A DNA stretch of 64,000 nucleotides from contig OZ024862.1 in NCBI GenBank assembly GCA_964017155.1, positions 2,252,070 to 2,316,069 on the forward strand. Reading direction: 5' to 3'. Of the stretch, positions 23,326-35,925 are shown piece by piece; within the stretch, counting starts at the first letter, position 1, and each line of letters opens with the position of its first letter. A model generated the notes under the pieces. It saw nothing but the letters and a program-made list of their open reading frames with translations, was not told the DNA's origin and did not search any database. The translations under genes and the position numbers were made by a program. This DNA is from Oasisia sp. SBJ-2009. Its lineage: Eukaryota > Annelida > Polychaeta > Sabellida > Siboglinidae.

Positions 23326-24502
23326 CTGCTGGCGTGAAGATGACACCCTGCTGCCCTCGTTGTGTCCCAACAATCAGCTCTGTGCATAGCACAATTTTTC
23401 GAAATGCTATATACTGCATTCCTGCATGAGCAGTAGTTGTTACACATAGCTTGCTGATACAATCAATGATTGTTCCAGGATTATTTTTCTAAATTATCTT
23501 TTCTTATATAATGTAAGATCAAAATCACCTATGATTGTTTTAGTATTGCTTGGCATTTTCAAGAAACATTAAACAAATTTGTACATGTTTTTCTTTGAAA
23601 CAAATCTACAAGGTGTATTGTTTACCATGTACCTAATATCTATGTGTTATTCAATTCATAAGAATGAACAAATTTGCAAGCTAACATATAGAAAACATTC
23701 CAACAATTTTCCATAGCATGAAAGCCCAATTATTACCGCGGTAGATATAGAATGAAAGCCCAATTTTAATCCTATGAGGATATAAATTGTGGTTGTGATT
23801 AACTATAAATTATATTTTTACCTTTCTTGAATTTCCTGGTATTAATTTATACAATTTAGTTGATACGGTTGTGTGTAAAAGTTTATAAATGCATTTGTTT
23901 GATTAATGATTTGATGTAAATATTGTATATATCACACTATAAAACACTGTACATGTTATACACATTAATTATAATTGTGTAGGTAAACTAATTTGTTCAA
24001 GATTAGCATCTCTAATAAGAAATCAGTTTGAAATACCCCACGACTGTTGCATGTGTAGTTTCAGAACTGTTTATTAATAAATTAATATATCTTATATGTT
24101 GTTCTTATATTTTATAATCACCCTATTAGTATTATAGAATGAATGATCAAGGTACTTGTATAAAACAAAGGTTAGCTTCAAATATTGTGGTATTGGAAAG
24201 TTCTACCATATCACATTAACACTGTCCACCATCACAATTAAAGAATGAAATTCTATGTCCCCCAAACACTGTCAAGTAAATCACTAAACTCATTTCAAAA
24301 TAATTTAATCCATCATTTTAACAATTAAATCAGATGACCCATCATGCGCACTGGAGTGATGTGTCCCTATGACATTTTGCCAGTTAAAAATACAGATACA
24401 GAAATAATTTTCTCCACCGCAACGCTTCATATTTGCCTTGCTTGTCTATCACAAGATGGCAGCACTTTTTAAGTACGTTTTTAGTTCTAAAATAGCCGCC
24501 GG
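23326..24502. other. BLOC1S4 3' region and intergenic spacer
   Basis: AT-rich sequence with no exon. It probably contains the BLOC1S4 3' UTR (AATAAA at 24076) and the start of the RABGGTA promoter. A short gcccaatt.tta duplication occurs near 23725-23765. Confidence 0.5.
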
Positions 24503-24515
24503 TCAACAGGGGGCG
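24503..24515. promoter_or_regulatory. CTCF-core-like site upstream of RABGGTA
   Basis: TCAACAGGGGGCG matches the CTCF core at 11 of 13 positions. It lies about 50 bp before the RABGGTA start codon, nearly the same placement as the site before BLOC1S4. Confidence 0.35.
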
Positions 24516-24563
24516 TCATCAATATTTATCCAGAAGAAGAATAAAGGAAGACAGAACTCAACA

Positions 24564-27500
24564 ATGGTACGTTTATATTATAGGATATTTGCCAGCTTTA
24601 GTTGTCGCTCTACAATGACATTGTCGTAGAAGAATGATTGTTGAAAATGTTGCTTAATCGTATTTTAAACACTCGCACTGTCTCTATGGGCGATAATAGA
24701 TGTAGAAATGGGTGGCAGTCTACGCCTGACCATTCATGGAGTCATGGCGAATAGGCTGTTTACCAAAATAGGGGGATACCTCATAATTATTGATAAATAG
24801 ATGTCTTCAGTCCAGACGTTCAGACTTCAGTTCACTGTAGACTGTAGTGCACTTATTGTCTCATCATTGCATAATCATGACTCATGACATCATGTCACTT
24901 GAATTTTGATCAGTCGCAATCATGCAGATACCGTACCTGCTGTGCTGGTCGATAGATAATAATGATCATGATGCTAATCCGACGCTATGACAGTGCAGAT
25001 GCTTGGCCAGCAACTCTTGTTCACATTTATTTTTAACTGGCCTAAATCATTACCAGTGTCCGTATAAACTAGGGTACGTGATAGCTATAGAGACGTAGAG
25101 TAACTGGGAGAGAACAACTAATTAAAAAAAGATTGAAATAGTTGACTCGTTGCCATAATATAGACAGTTTTTACAGACACAACCGTACAGTTCAGTCAGT
25201 GATTCTGTACTCCTTTGGAAACATGCACGTCACCGCTCACTGATTTCACACCACCACAAGTCTAATGCCAGTACATTCATAATAAAATTTGCAAATCATT
25301 TCACAGCCCCTGTACAAGAATAGACAATCAATGGAACTTGAAAAGTATTTCCAGACGAATTGATATATTATGAATCTATTTGTCCAGCATGGTCGTATTA
25401 AAGTGAAGACAACTGCAGAGCAGCAGGAAGCCAAGCGCAAGGAACGGGAACAGAAACTGAAACTGTACACAGCAGGCATGAGCAAGGTCTTCAGGAAGGT
25501 ACAGTACTAGTAAACTACTACATACATTTCTAAGGTAATTAAACTAATCATTCCTACTCTTGTGTAGTGTAGTGTAGTGTTTGTAAAGCCTACCATTACT
25601 AATTCCATACTTCTACTACATAGCAAAACTTTGTGTTCTGTAATCCCAACCAAACTGTATTTATATCTTCAGACTAACTCAATGGTCCAATATATGTTAT
25701 TATAAAGAAGTTTTTTTATATTTTTCTGACAGAAACAACCAGTTTATAATAAATCATAATGTAATGAATATTATCAGCTTAAAAAATGCGTATGTAATGG
25801 AGAGAAAAAATATTATCCTGTATACATTGTCTTCTAATAAAATATCAGTATTCTAGTATGTTTTTATATGTATGCAACTATTTACCACGTTTATTACTAA
25901 CAACTAAAACTTTCAACATATTTGTTTCAATGGTACATGAATTGTATAATTTCAGTATTGTTACATATTTGAATAAAAGTTTGAAAAATCCTTGAAAGTC
26001 TGCTTAGTAATATACAGCCTTTATGTACACCTGTAGTTTAGGTCAAATGTTATTTTGTGCCGTATGATAGAATAGAATATAACTGGTTCTTATGACATAT
26101 TGCAGTGCTTCACATTTGAAAAACCCACATTTAGGCGACCAATTTGTACTTTTGTTTTTATCCACCAGGTGGTGTGCTATGTTATCTGTGTGGCGGCGCC
26201 ACTGTATACAATAAGTTCATTTACTTTCAGACCTCGGGGCATGAGAGCTATATTTGTAAGATAACCCACCTACTCCTATAGTCGTGTCATGTGGCTGGTT
26301 TTGCAAAGCAATTCTTAAATAATTACACAGTTATTTACTTAGCATCTTGTGTTTGCATTAACATCTATGGTCGCATATGTACATCTAAACATATCATTTA
26401 CTATGTCAGTCATCTTATTAGTTAAGAATGTTCTTAGTCACTTCCTGTGACCAGCCCCTGGGGTTGTAGACGGCATGGTCTGGTGACGGGAGTGATTATT
26501 GTAATTAGCACGAGGGATAAATCGCTCCCTAGATAGGTTATTTGCGTGAGCCATATGGAGCGAGAGCAATACAGTATTTATATGTGCATTCAGAGAGCTG
26601 CTGGAGAGTTGGATGAGGAGCTCCTGACTGTATCAGGTCAGCTGCTCTCAGCCAACCCTGATGTGTATACACTGTGGAACATACGCCGCGAGGTCTACAC
26701 AGCCTGGAAGCAACTAAAGTAAGCACCCAGTAATACAAATTAGAATAACTATTTTAATATATAGACACTTTCATTTCACAAATAATATTACCAATTTATG
26801 TTTCTTGGTATTCAAATATAATAACTTATGAAATAAGTACTAATATAGTATACCTAGTCCATATACTCAGAGAAAATGTGTTTTTAGTTTCTTCATAATT
26901 TTAGTTTCACATAAATAAAAAAAAACATTTGTACAAACAAGATATACTAATGGGTCTTTATTATTAGGAAAGTAATATGAGATAAACAAAAAGGGGAAAC
27001 TTACATGCTCTCTTCTATAGAACGGTGTTAGTGTCTGAAAGATTCAACTGGTTAACTAATATACTATACTCACGCCGTATGACACTAATGTCAGATGGAC
27101 AGACGTAATCACAATCCGTGCACCAAGTCTCCAGTGCAGAGTCTGTTGCCAGGACGGAGGAGGAGATGCAGACAGGTCTGGAGGGGGAGCTCCAGTTCCT
27201 GGAGCAGTGTCTGCGAGTGAACCCCAAGTCTTACGGGGTGTGGCAGCACCGGGCCTGGGTGTTGGCGGCAGTGCCCCAGTCTCGCTGGGCCCAGGAACAA
27301 GAGTTGTGCAACAAGTTCTTGAACTACGACGAGAGGAACTGTAAGTGTCCTGCAGCAGCAGTTAGTGGCTCGTCTGATTGGCTGAAGTTGGCATTTTAAG
27401 GAATGTGTTCACTCTTTTGGTGTTATGTAAGATGTCTTAAACAAAGTTAAATATAGGGTTTGCTTTGGGAGTTGGTAAAATTGACACAGTAAGCAAGGTG

Positions 27501-30500
27501 ACTCTATAAGCGGGACTGATTGACAATACTGCTACAAAAATAATTTGGGACTGTCCCGGGTGACCTTAATTGTGAGGTGACCCTAATTGTGAGGTGGCCT
27601 GTATTGTGAGGTGGCCTGTATTACTGAGGTGAACAAAGTTACATTTGAATGTACAAAGGTACACATAATGTTGAGACCATTAAGAGTTATATGTGGGTGC
27701 ATGGATTTGGCTACCCAGCTACATCTAACGTAGCTGACCCTTGAAATTATCTTACAAAAATAAAAGTCATTTGTTATTGACCTGGTGGAATTCAAGCACA
27801 GTGAGTTGGGGAATGATGTGATTGTTTGCCACTTACCCAAACTCTGGATGCCTGTAAAAATGCCAGAAATTGTGATATCTTTGCAACAACAACTACATTT
27901 CCTAGAATATTCTCCAATCCAACTATGCTAAAATATTCCACTTTTGCTAATTAATTATTGAAAGTGAATCTGTCCACTTGTCATAAAATTTGGGAAACAA
28001 ATAACACATTGAAACAATTTATAATCATGTTTTATCAGCTGTCCAATAATCAGCCCTGCCAATAGTTGCTCCTGCTGTATTTTAAACATGCCATTTTATT
28101 AATAATTGGAGAAACGCTTGTGAAATAGATCAATATTATAAATTCCTACCATTTTATTTATTCCATGACATGCAAACAGATTGTTATTTTAGTTATTTTT
28201 AGTGAAATACTTAAATAATTGTGGTTCTGTAAAATAAGTTCCACACCATTAACCATATGGGCGCTCATTAATTAACCAATGAATGGTAGTTATTAAAAAC
28301 ACAATTAATCACGATCAGTGGCAGGAACAATTAATGGCTGAGTATCTCCCAGACAGTCTCATGCCGTCCACCACTTGTTGACAGTCCACTGCTGGGACCA
28401 CCGCCGCCTGGTGGTGGATCGGGGACACGTGTCAGCTGACGATGAACTCCAGTTCACATCGGAGAAGATCAGGGACAACTTCTCAAACTTCTCGTCCTGG
28501 CATTACCGCAGCAAGCTCCTGCCCCTGGTCCACCCCAACCTGGCCCACCCCGGGGGCATAGACGAGGACACACTTCAGAGTGGTACGCTGAATTAATTGT
28601 TATACGAAAAGTCCCACAGGTAACAAGTAAGATCTTGGCAATTTTCTGTAAAAAAAAAACAGTTAATCGGGTGTTGAATACATAGGGTATAAAGGTGTGT
28701 GCATGTGAAACAAAATGACAAAGAGTACATTCTGTTTGTTTTAGATATGAAACAGTGTTGATAAAATTACAGATGTTCAAAATCTGTATTCACATTTGGT
28801 AGCTCCAATCATATACTATAATGAAAACTTTTCTATAATGGGCATTGTGTGTGCACATTCTTACATTGTACATTTACCAGGTCCATTAATCCATTTTTAT
28901 TATTATTATCTATATTATTTAGTTCCAGAGTTAATATCTACAAAGGGTTACCACCACATAAAGTCAACTTTGGGGAGTACCAAATGTATGTGTGAGAACT
29001 TGAGACTTCAGGTGGTGACGTCAGCTCTTTCCTTATCATTATTACGACTAACGTTAACAATGAGAGGCAGTTGTGGCAATTTATTAATGTTTTATTTCAC
29101 ACACAGAGTTTGAGCTGGTTCAGAACGCTGTGTTCACCGACCCTGATGACCAGAGCTCCTGGTTCTACCATCGCTGGCTGCTCGGACGACGTCAGTTCAC
29201 ATTCTTTCATCACCAGTTTCTTTTTGACGTATAAATACACCAACAAGAGGATAAGCTTAGCTTTAAAGCAGATAAGCTAATCTTTAAAGCAGCCAACTTG
29301 TCTTGGTTATATCTTGTTCACTTTAGAGCTGGGGTTATTAAGTATTTAAGCACTAAAGAAGTTTCAAACAGGATAACCTGGATTTACAGCGCTATATAGA
29401 TGCTTTATTATTATTACAGACAAAAGTGTTATGAGTTAATAATAATAAATACATTTATGCAGCACCGTAAATCATGGCCATGTGTTTTGAAAGAAATAAT
29501 CATCAGGTATAAAACATTGTTAGTTTTATACTTATTAGTTATATATCATTGGATTACCACAAGACACACTGGTGTTTTAATAAAACAAGATATTACATTC
29601 AAAGATTTCTTGTACTTGATATTTGTATGGATATCATCTTCATTTAAATGTGGGAAATGATGGTTTCTTGTTATGCCTTGTTCAGAGCAGAGAAAACTCA
29701 GAGTCGAGATGTGCCACATATCATCAACGACAAATCATTTGATTGTGACCTTGAACAAATCAGTTAAGGTGAGAATTACTGTCGAACCTGATGCTGTATG
29801 CATATAATAACCTGATGTTCTTGTTTTGTAATATAATTTCCTACAATGAACATAATAACGGTATACTGCATACCAGATTTAATGGCATAAGCCTAAGACA
29901 TTGTTCACAATTTGATTGTTTCACCAATGAGTTGTTGGAATTGAATATGAATCCATGAGGCAAGCCATGATGTCATAGATCTGCTCTTTGCACATCAATG
30001 AGGCAGGCAGCTGTGAACATGAGGCCATGGACCTGCTCTTTGCATAGTAGATATATAATAATACTGTATGATAAGTTATAATTTAATGAAGGCAGGTGTA
30101 ATTTACATATGCGCAGACTATCTACAGCTCTGTTTTATTGCAAATATGTTACCTTCAGTTGTTGACGTATCAAGTGTGGTCAATGTGTTTCCAGTATGGT
30201 AAAGACTTCCAACTGGTCATGACGGTGGATGGAGATCCAACTGAGGTGTTGTGGGAGGCGGCTGGAGGGCGGGAACACTGCCCTGTGTGGGTAGGTGCTT
30301 AAGAGAGACTGGTTCTTAAGAGTATCACTACAATTGGACCTCTGTGTGAAACTGCCAGAGCAAACTGAGTAATCATTCACATGTGTCTATCTGGATACAG
30401 TCAAACAAAGAGCTGCTGTTTCATCATTATAATATCCCATGAATGCAGTGATTTCTGCAGGAATGAATACATCTTTCAATGTCCTTCTGGTTTTCTTCGC

Positions 30501-33500
30501 GACAAACTATCCAAAATTAATTAAATACATGCAATTACAAACCGATATTTCAAAAGAAAAACAATGTGAGTTAGATTTTGTTCCAAATTGTTGCATAGTT
30601 CAAGTTTGCTAAGTAAATAACCAATTTCTGATATTACCTGAACAAATGAAGTGTGGTGAAATCATGAACTGTGACATCTTAATACCCACTTCAATGTGGT
30701 TGGTCGTGTAACATGAATGTTGTTCATACATTCCTTGGCGACATATCACATACAGTGAGGCTTCTACAGCTGTGTAGTGACCACAAATGTACATTCTTAT
30801 GTGACAAATTCACAATTTCACATAAATAATATACTATTGCAAAATATTGCATTGTGGGTCTACATTCTCACGTCTGGCTTTGTGTGGGTCACATGACCTA
30901 GTTGTCATGAGGATACGTTATGTTAACTGAGAATGTTATCCTGTCTTCTAAGGAGTAGCGTACATTATGAGAAAATAGCTGCCTGCTTTCATATTAAAGT
31001 CCCTGTTAAGAGCATAATGAACAGATATGTTTCAGATGGCCAGACTGTCGAAGGACCAGTTAAGAGATGAAGCCACACACGAAGTTACAGTCCGTCTGGA
31101 ACAAGACAGTAATGTTGTGAAGCTGCACCTTGACACAGAAGTAACAGAAACCAACTACATGCAGCCAAGTAGCAGTGGGAGTATGTTTAGGTAAGAGAAT
31201 GAGGAACGGTGGTCACGCAGTAGAGTGCCGGACTGTCTATCAAGGGGACGGTCGTTCAATCACACCTACTGCCGTTTCGAAACTTCATTCAATTTCGTTC
31301 ACCTCACATTGCCTGTGTCTTTCGGAAGAAACACTAAAAGCCGATGGTCACTTCTATCTGGTGTCTATGCCAGGGGAATTAAAAGATCCCACACAGGGGG
31401 TAAATGTGTAACTTGTAGTGGACTCACTAATTCTAGAGAAGGACAACTCTAAAAACCAAACTCGATAATACTCTAGCCACAAACATGTGGCTAACATAGA
31501 GTGATGAGCTAATTATAAGAAGACAATGTTCTTTTTGTGTAACAGATTCTGCAGAAATTGCATTTGTTAGTAAATGTTCATGCAATTTCACACCAATGAT
31601 TCAAAGAAAAAAGTGTTGTGTAAACTTATGTTTTATATGAATTTACATACATTATTAAAGAAAATACAAATAACTGTTATGGTAGTCCAGTCTGTCTAAA
31701 TACAGATATGAGACACAAATTTAACTTGAATATTTTGTCTGGACCGTCATATTGCAGATTGATACACTTGTTATGATATTAGGTGAGCATAAAATAATAC
31801 AAACTTAAATTTGTATTACAGGGAGAATTCACCAGTGTTAATTATTTCAATGTTTATCACAACAATTGTCATGTATGTCTTCAGCTTTGAGCAGAGTGCC
31901 ACGACCAGCACAGTCTTGATGGAACAACTCGACATGTGTCAACAACTGCACGAGTTGGAACCAGAGAACAAATGTAGGTCCTTGTGTTGTCACCCAGTCA
32001 TTATGTAGGAACAGAAATGTAAATTATTTGCAAATAAAAAGCAAACGATTTCATATTATATAACGTGTTAATGCAGAAATTGTTTCAAATCTATATCATA
32101 ACAAATATTATTTATGAATAGACGTATTCTGGAAAATCGTCAGCTATCAGCGCGTCAGTGGGCTTGGCTTGTACATGAAGAGATCTGCTATTTTGCTAGA
32201 TAAAATCATGATTTAACTTACCGCCTTACTTTGTAACCTGTATGAGAGTGTGAGAGTGATGTAAGCTCAGAGGTTACTATTCATATGGTATGTTCCTACA
32301 GGGACATTGTTGAGTCTACTTCTGCTGATGCGTGCCGTGGACCATCGCAAGTACAGCAACGAGACAATGAGTTGCATCGAGAAACTCACACAAGTCGACC
32401 CTATGAGACTCAACTACTACAAGGATTGTCGTAAGTATGCTCGGATGTATTTCAAAAGATATAAACTTAATCCATTAGCAGTTCATTTGTTCTACATATC
32501 CACATCGAGATAGCATGTGCATGTATACATATATATCCTATATCTTATAATTATATATATATCCTGTATATTATATATATATATATGTACATACATTTGA
32601 CGACTTCAAACTTAACCACTCCTGTAAAAAATACAATAATCTACTTTTCCACCGCTGCAATGAATTCGACTAAGTCGTGTATTCCCACAGGGAGTCAGAT
32701 CCTCATGGAGAATGCGATTGAGTCGCTGTCAGCAGACAGTCGCAAGATGTGCCTCCGCGACGCTGGCCTCACCTCACTCCACCACCTCGAGTACCTCGCA
32801 TGCCTCACAGAGATCGACCTATCCCACAATGCACTGCGGCACATACACGATGGCTTCCTGCTGCAGCACGTGCATGTGCTTGACCTCAGTCACAACGAGA
32901 TCACGACGTGTGAAGGTCTCGGTGGTCTGGACGGTCTACAGACTCTGGATCTTAGTTATAACTGTATCCTTGCTGTGTTAATATTTTTAAGATGCCTCTT
33001 CATTAAATATTTGCTCGTCTCACTTCAAATTTGTATTAGGAAAAAGCTAGCTCAAATTATGTCACTTATTTATTTATATCATATTATTGAGTAAATTATT
33101 TTCCTCCCAAGAAACTTGTTTTCCCATATATTTCAGCTGCATCTCAGGAGAAAAAACAAATTTCTTGAGAGATAAATAGTTTACTAAATAACATGAACCA
33201 AGAAACCACATCATTACATTCTAAGATGGTTTAACATTGTTTTGGCAATATCACTGAAACTATTAATTCTATTAAATTTATTCTGAAAATGTTAATCTCT
33301 GCTTGAATGTGGGATACAATTAGCTCCACTTTCTGTGCTGCTGCTGCCGTGCCACAAGAAACTGACTGACAAATGCAGTGGGTTGATGGTGTTGACCTGG
33401 ATACTACCAGATAGAACAAACAAAATCGGTTAGTTTCACAACTTAAGGAAAGTTGTGCACTTCTTAGTAAACAATTCTCCAATAGCCAGTGCCATATTTA

Positions 33501-34242
33501 TGAATCAGTAATGTGTAACAGGAGAGCACAACAGTTCGGTTATGCGGGATCTAAGTTTTCTTGTCATTTTTTTATACGATGAATCTTTTTCAAAATATAC
33601 TTGAAATGTGGTAGGCGTGTCAGGACCATCCAAATGTTTAAAAATCAGAATTACTATTTGCTTCCCCTTTCCCTCAGTAACAAAACAATGTCATAGCTGC
33701 CATTTAGACATTAAATACTTACAGGCAAACAAAGTGTACACAACAATTGACAGCCCAAGTACACAATGTCATTTCAGCATGTAACTTGATTGTGGATTGT
33801 GTCATATTCGTTACGAGAGGATATTACAGTTAGGTGTCAGAATCACAGTATTTTGCTCGACACTGGACCATTATGGTGCCGTTGTCAGCATCACTGCGTG
33901 CAGGTCACATGACAACCACCACCATTGTCTGACACCAGTTCAGTGCAGAGTGAAGCTATGTTTTGCAAAAGAACCATGGAGATCCCGAAAGCTCCATCTT
34001 CCAAAACACACAATCCCAACGTGCAATATAGCAACTGTCCTCTCTTCTCATAATAATCATCAGCTATTTCCTTGACCACTTGTACAGCACTAGTGGCTGT
34101 AGATGACCTCCGTCCACTCATTTCCTGCCCACAGCTGAAACTGCTCAGCGTCGAAGGCAACGCAGTCTGCAGCACGGCAGACGCACGGCAACAGTTGCGT
34201 GAGATGCTACCCAGTGTCCCAGTGATCCACATGGACAGCTAG
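24564..34242 (+). CDS. RABGGTA: Rab geranylgeranyltransferase subunit alpha
   Basis: Alpha subunit of GGTase-II, which with the beta subunit and Rab escort protein attaches geranylgeranyl groups to Rab C-terminal cysteines. Coding exons: 24564-24566 (ATG only), 25388-25498, 26594-26718, 27135 or 27153 to 27340, 28385-28582, 29107-29190, 29686-29768, 30195-30290, 31036-31190, 31885-31973, 32302-32430, 32691-32963 and 34135-34242. Phases agree at every junction except the last. About 553 codons are visible (human about 567). Domains: N-terminal [20 protein letters not shown], then PPTA helical repeats ([57 protein letters not shown]), an Ig-like insert (exons 7-9), the link [10 protein letters not shown], and leucine-rich repeats ([26 protein letters not shown]). 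The end [11 protein letters not shown] to HMDS completes the last repeat. About 16 residues of LRR, probably one small exon, were not located between 32963 and 34135. Confidence 0.96.
26162..26205. promoter_or_regulatory. CTCF-like CCACCAGGTGGTG and GC palindrome in RABGGTA intron 2
   Basis: CCACCAGGTGGTG matches 12 of 13 CTCF-core positions and is followed by gtggcggcgccac. Binding is not shown by sequence alone. Confidence 0.3.
27480..27640. repeat. Short tandem units in RABGGTA intron 4
   Basis: Repeats of ggtgaccctaattgtga and ggtggcctgtattgtga, 17-20 bp each, occur in this segment. It looks like the reverse complement of the gaaccttg..cttgcaattagggtcacc family at 18185-18430. Confidence 0.6.
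29370..29420 (+). mobile_element. SINE/LINE 3'-tail fragment in RABGGTA intron 6
   Basis: ggatttacagcgctatatagatgctttattattattac has the gcgctatata core and TTA-repeat ending seen in many SINE and LINE 3' tails. It is plus-oriented relative to that core. Only the tail is recognisable. Confidence 0.5.
31200..31460 (+). mobile_element. tRNA-derived SINE in RABGGTA intron 9
   Basis: The head resembles a tRNA. TGGTCACGCAGTAGAG at 31210 fits an A box and GGTCGTTCAATC at 31250-31261 a degraded B box, about 40 bp apart. A tRNA-unrelated body follows with gccaggggaattaaaagatcccacac, and it ends in an A-rich segment. Its body differs from that of the SINE at 59404, so it is a second family. The element boundaries are approximate. 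Confidence 0.65.
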
Positions 34243-35925
34243 TGATGTCTACAGCCACACTGTCACTCATCAGCTAGAGCCAGTGTTCACTGCAGTCTTC
34301 ATGTGTAATGAACAATACAAATGAAAAAGTCTCATTGACCAAATTTCAAATGAGTTTTCAAAAACATTTGGTGTCAAATAGGTTAATATAGTCATTACAG
34401 CTTATTATATAATATAAAGATGATATCGTACCTAACACAGTGATGTCAGCATACTTAAACTATTTTACAAATGTGAGAAGAAATTTGAGTTATTGGTGTT
34501 GTAAACAAATATATTGCACGCACTGTTCAAATTTAATCTAAAAATAGAACACGTTGAAATCGCAAAAAGTAATACAACTGTATTATAAATTTGTACATAA
34601 CAAACTTCTTGTATACCTTTGAAAAATTACTGCTTCATCAGAACATCAGCATTCACCATTTTAAACACGAGAACAATATTTTCCGACTTACTTAGCTGTA
34701 TGTACATTACAAAGTGGTTACATTTGTCATCACAAGTGAACAACAAATAGAAATAAGCATTTATGTGTACCTATATATGAATAATCAGACTCGTCATTAT
34801 CATGTCAACTGTCATGCTCTAAAAACGTGACACGACTTACCGGGTACTTTGCCAATGTATGCTACTATTTTATGTACATCTAGGATTTGTCATAGGATTT
34901 ATAAATAGCTGGCTCCCACAAGAGCAACGTTTTAGCCGTAGTGGGGGCCTTCCAGACCCACATCATCATTTCTCTACTATTTGTTATATTTTTATTATAT
35001 TTTGTTTTACGTACTTGCTTATTGAATGACATGTATGTGGGCAAAAATAAATAACTTCTGTCCATTAAATCCCTGCCATTGCTGCATCATCATTGTCACC
35101 TCTGTCTGTTTTGTAATCGTGTAGATGTCTTACAAAACTTGTTTCATTTACATAATCACAGACAATCATTTTGCAATGTCAAATAAAACTTTAAATGTGC
35201 CCTTGTAATCTGCGACCCCCATATTGGTGTAGATATGATGCCATAATAAAGTTGGTTTCGAATTGACACCACAGTGAAAGTTGGGCAAACTTTCTAATGT
35301 AAGATATTTGCAATTAAATAAAGCCTATAACATAATGTAATATAATATATAGTACAAACATTCCCCGAGTCCAAAGCACAAACTTTATGGACTAACGGTG
35401 TAACCATTTATTTATTCATTTCTGCTCACATATATAGCAGTATATCTTCATTAATCATCACTGTTGTACAGTTGAAATAAATGCATGTACAAACTTATTA
35501 ACCCTGATATTATGCTGTTTGTTGCAAACCATGCGCCTATAGTTGTATACTGGCCACAGTTGTCTATATACAGTTCCATACACAAATCAGTCACATGTCA
35601 TTGGAAGAGAGTATGTATTCCACCACACACACACAAGTTAAAGCTACGATACCCGCAAAAATAGATATAAGTTTTGTCTTGTTCCCTCGTTTCGTTGCAA
35701 GGCTAGTCATAAACTCAGAATGGCCTCATTTCTTGTGTCATCACAATTCCCTTTGTACATCGGTGCACTGCAACATTTTATAAATCATAAATGACACAGC
35801 AACGACAGGCCTGACACCTGTCCAGTTCTTTGTACATAAAATTATCCTGGTCATTTCTGTTGACACATGTCGTGACACAACATCTCTTGTTGACACAGTG
35901 TGTGTGTGTGATGTCACCGACACTA
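34243..35925. other. 3' regions between convergent genes
   Basis: AT-rich, no exon. Plus-strand AATAAA motifs at 35046, 35182 and 35245 could end RABGGTA. TTTATT at 35407-35412 is AATAAA on the minus strand and could end the opposing gene. Confidence 0.5.
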
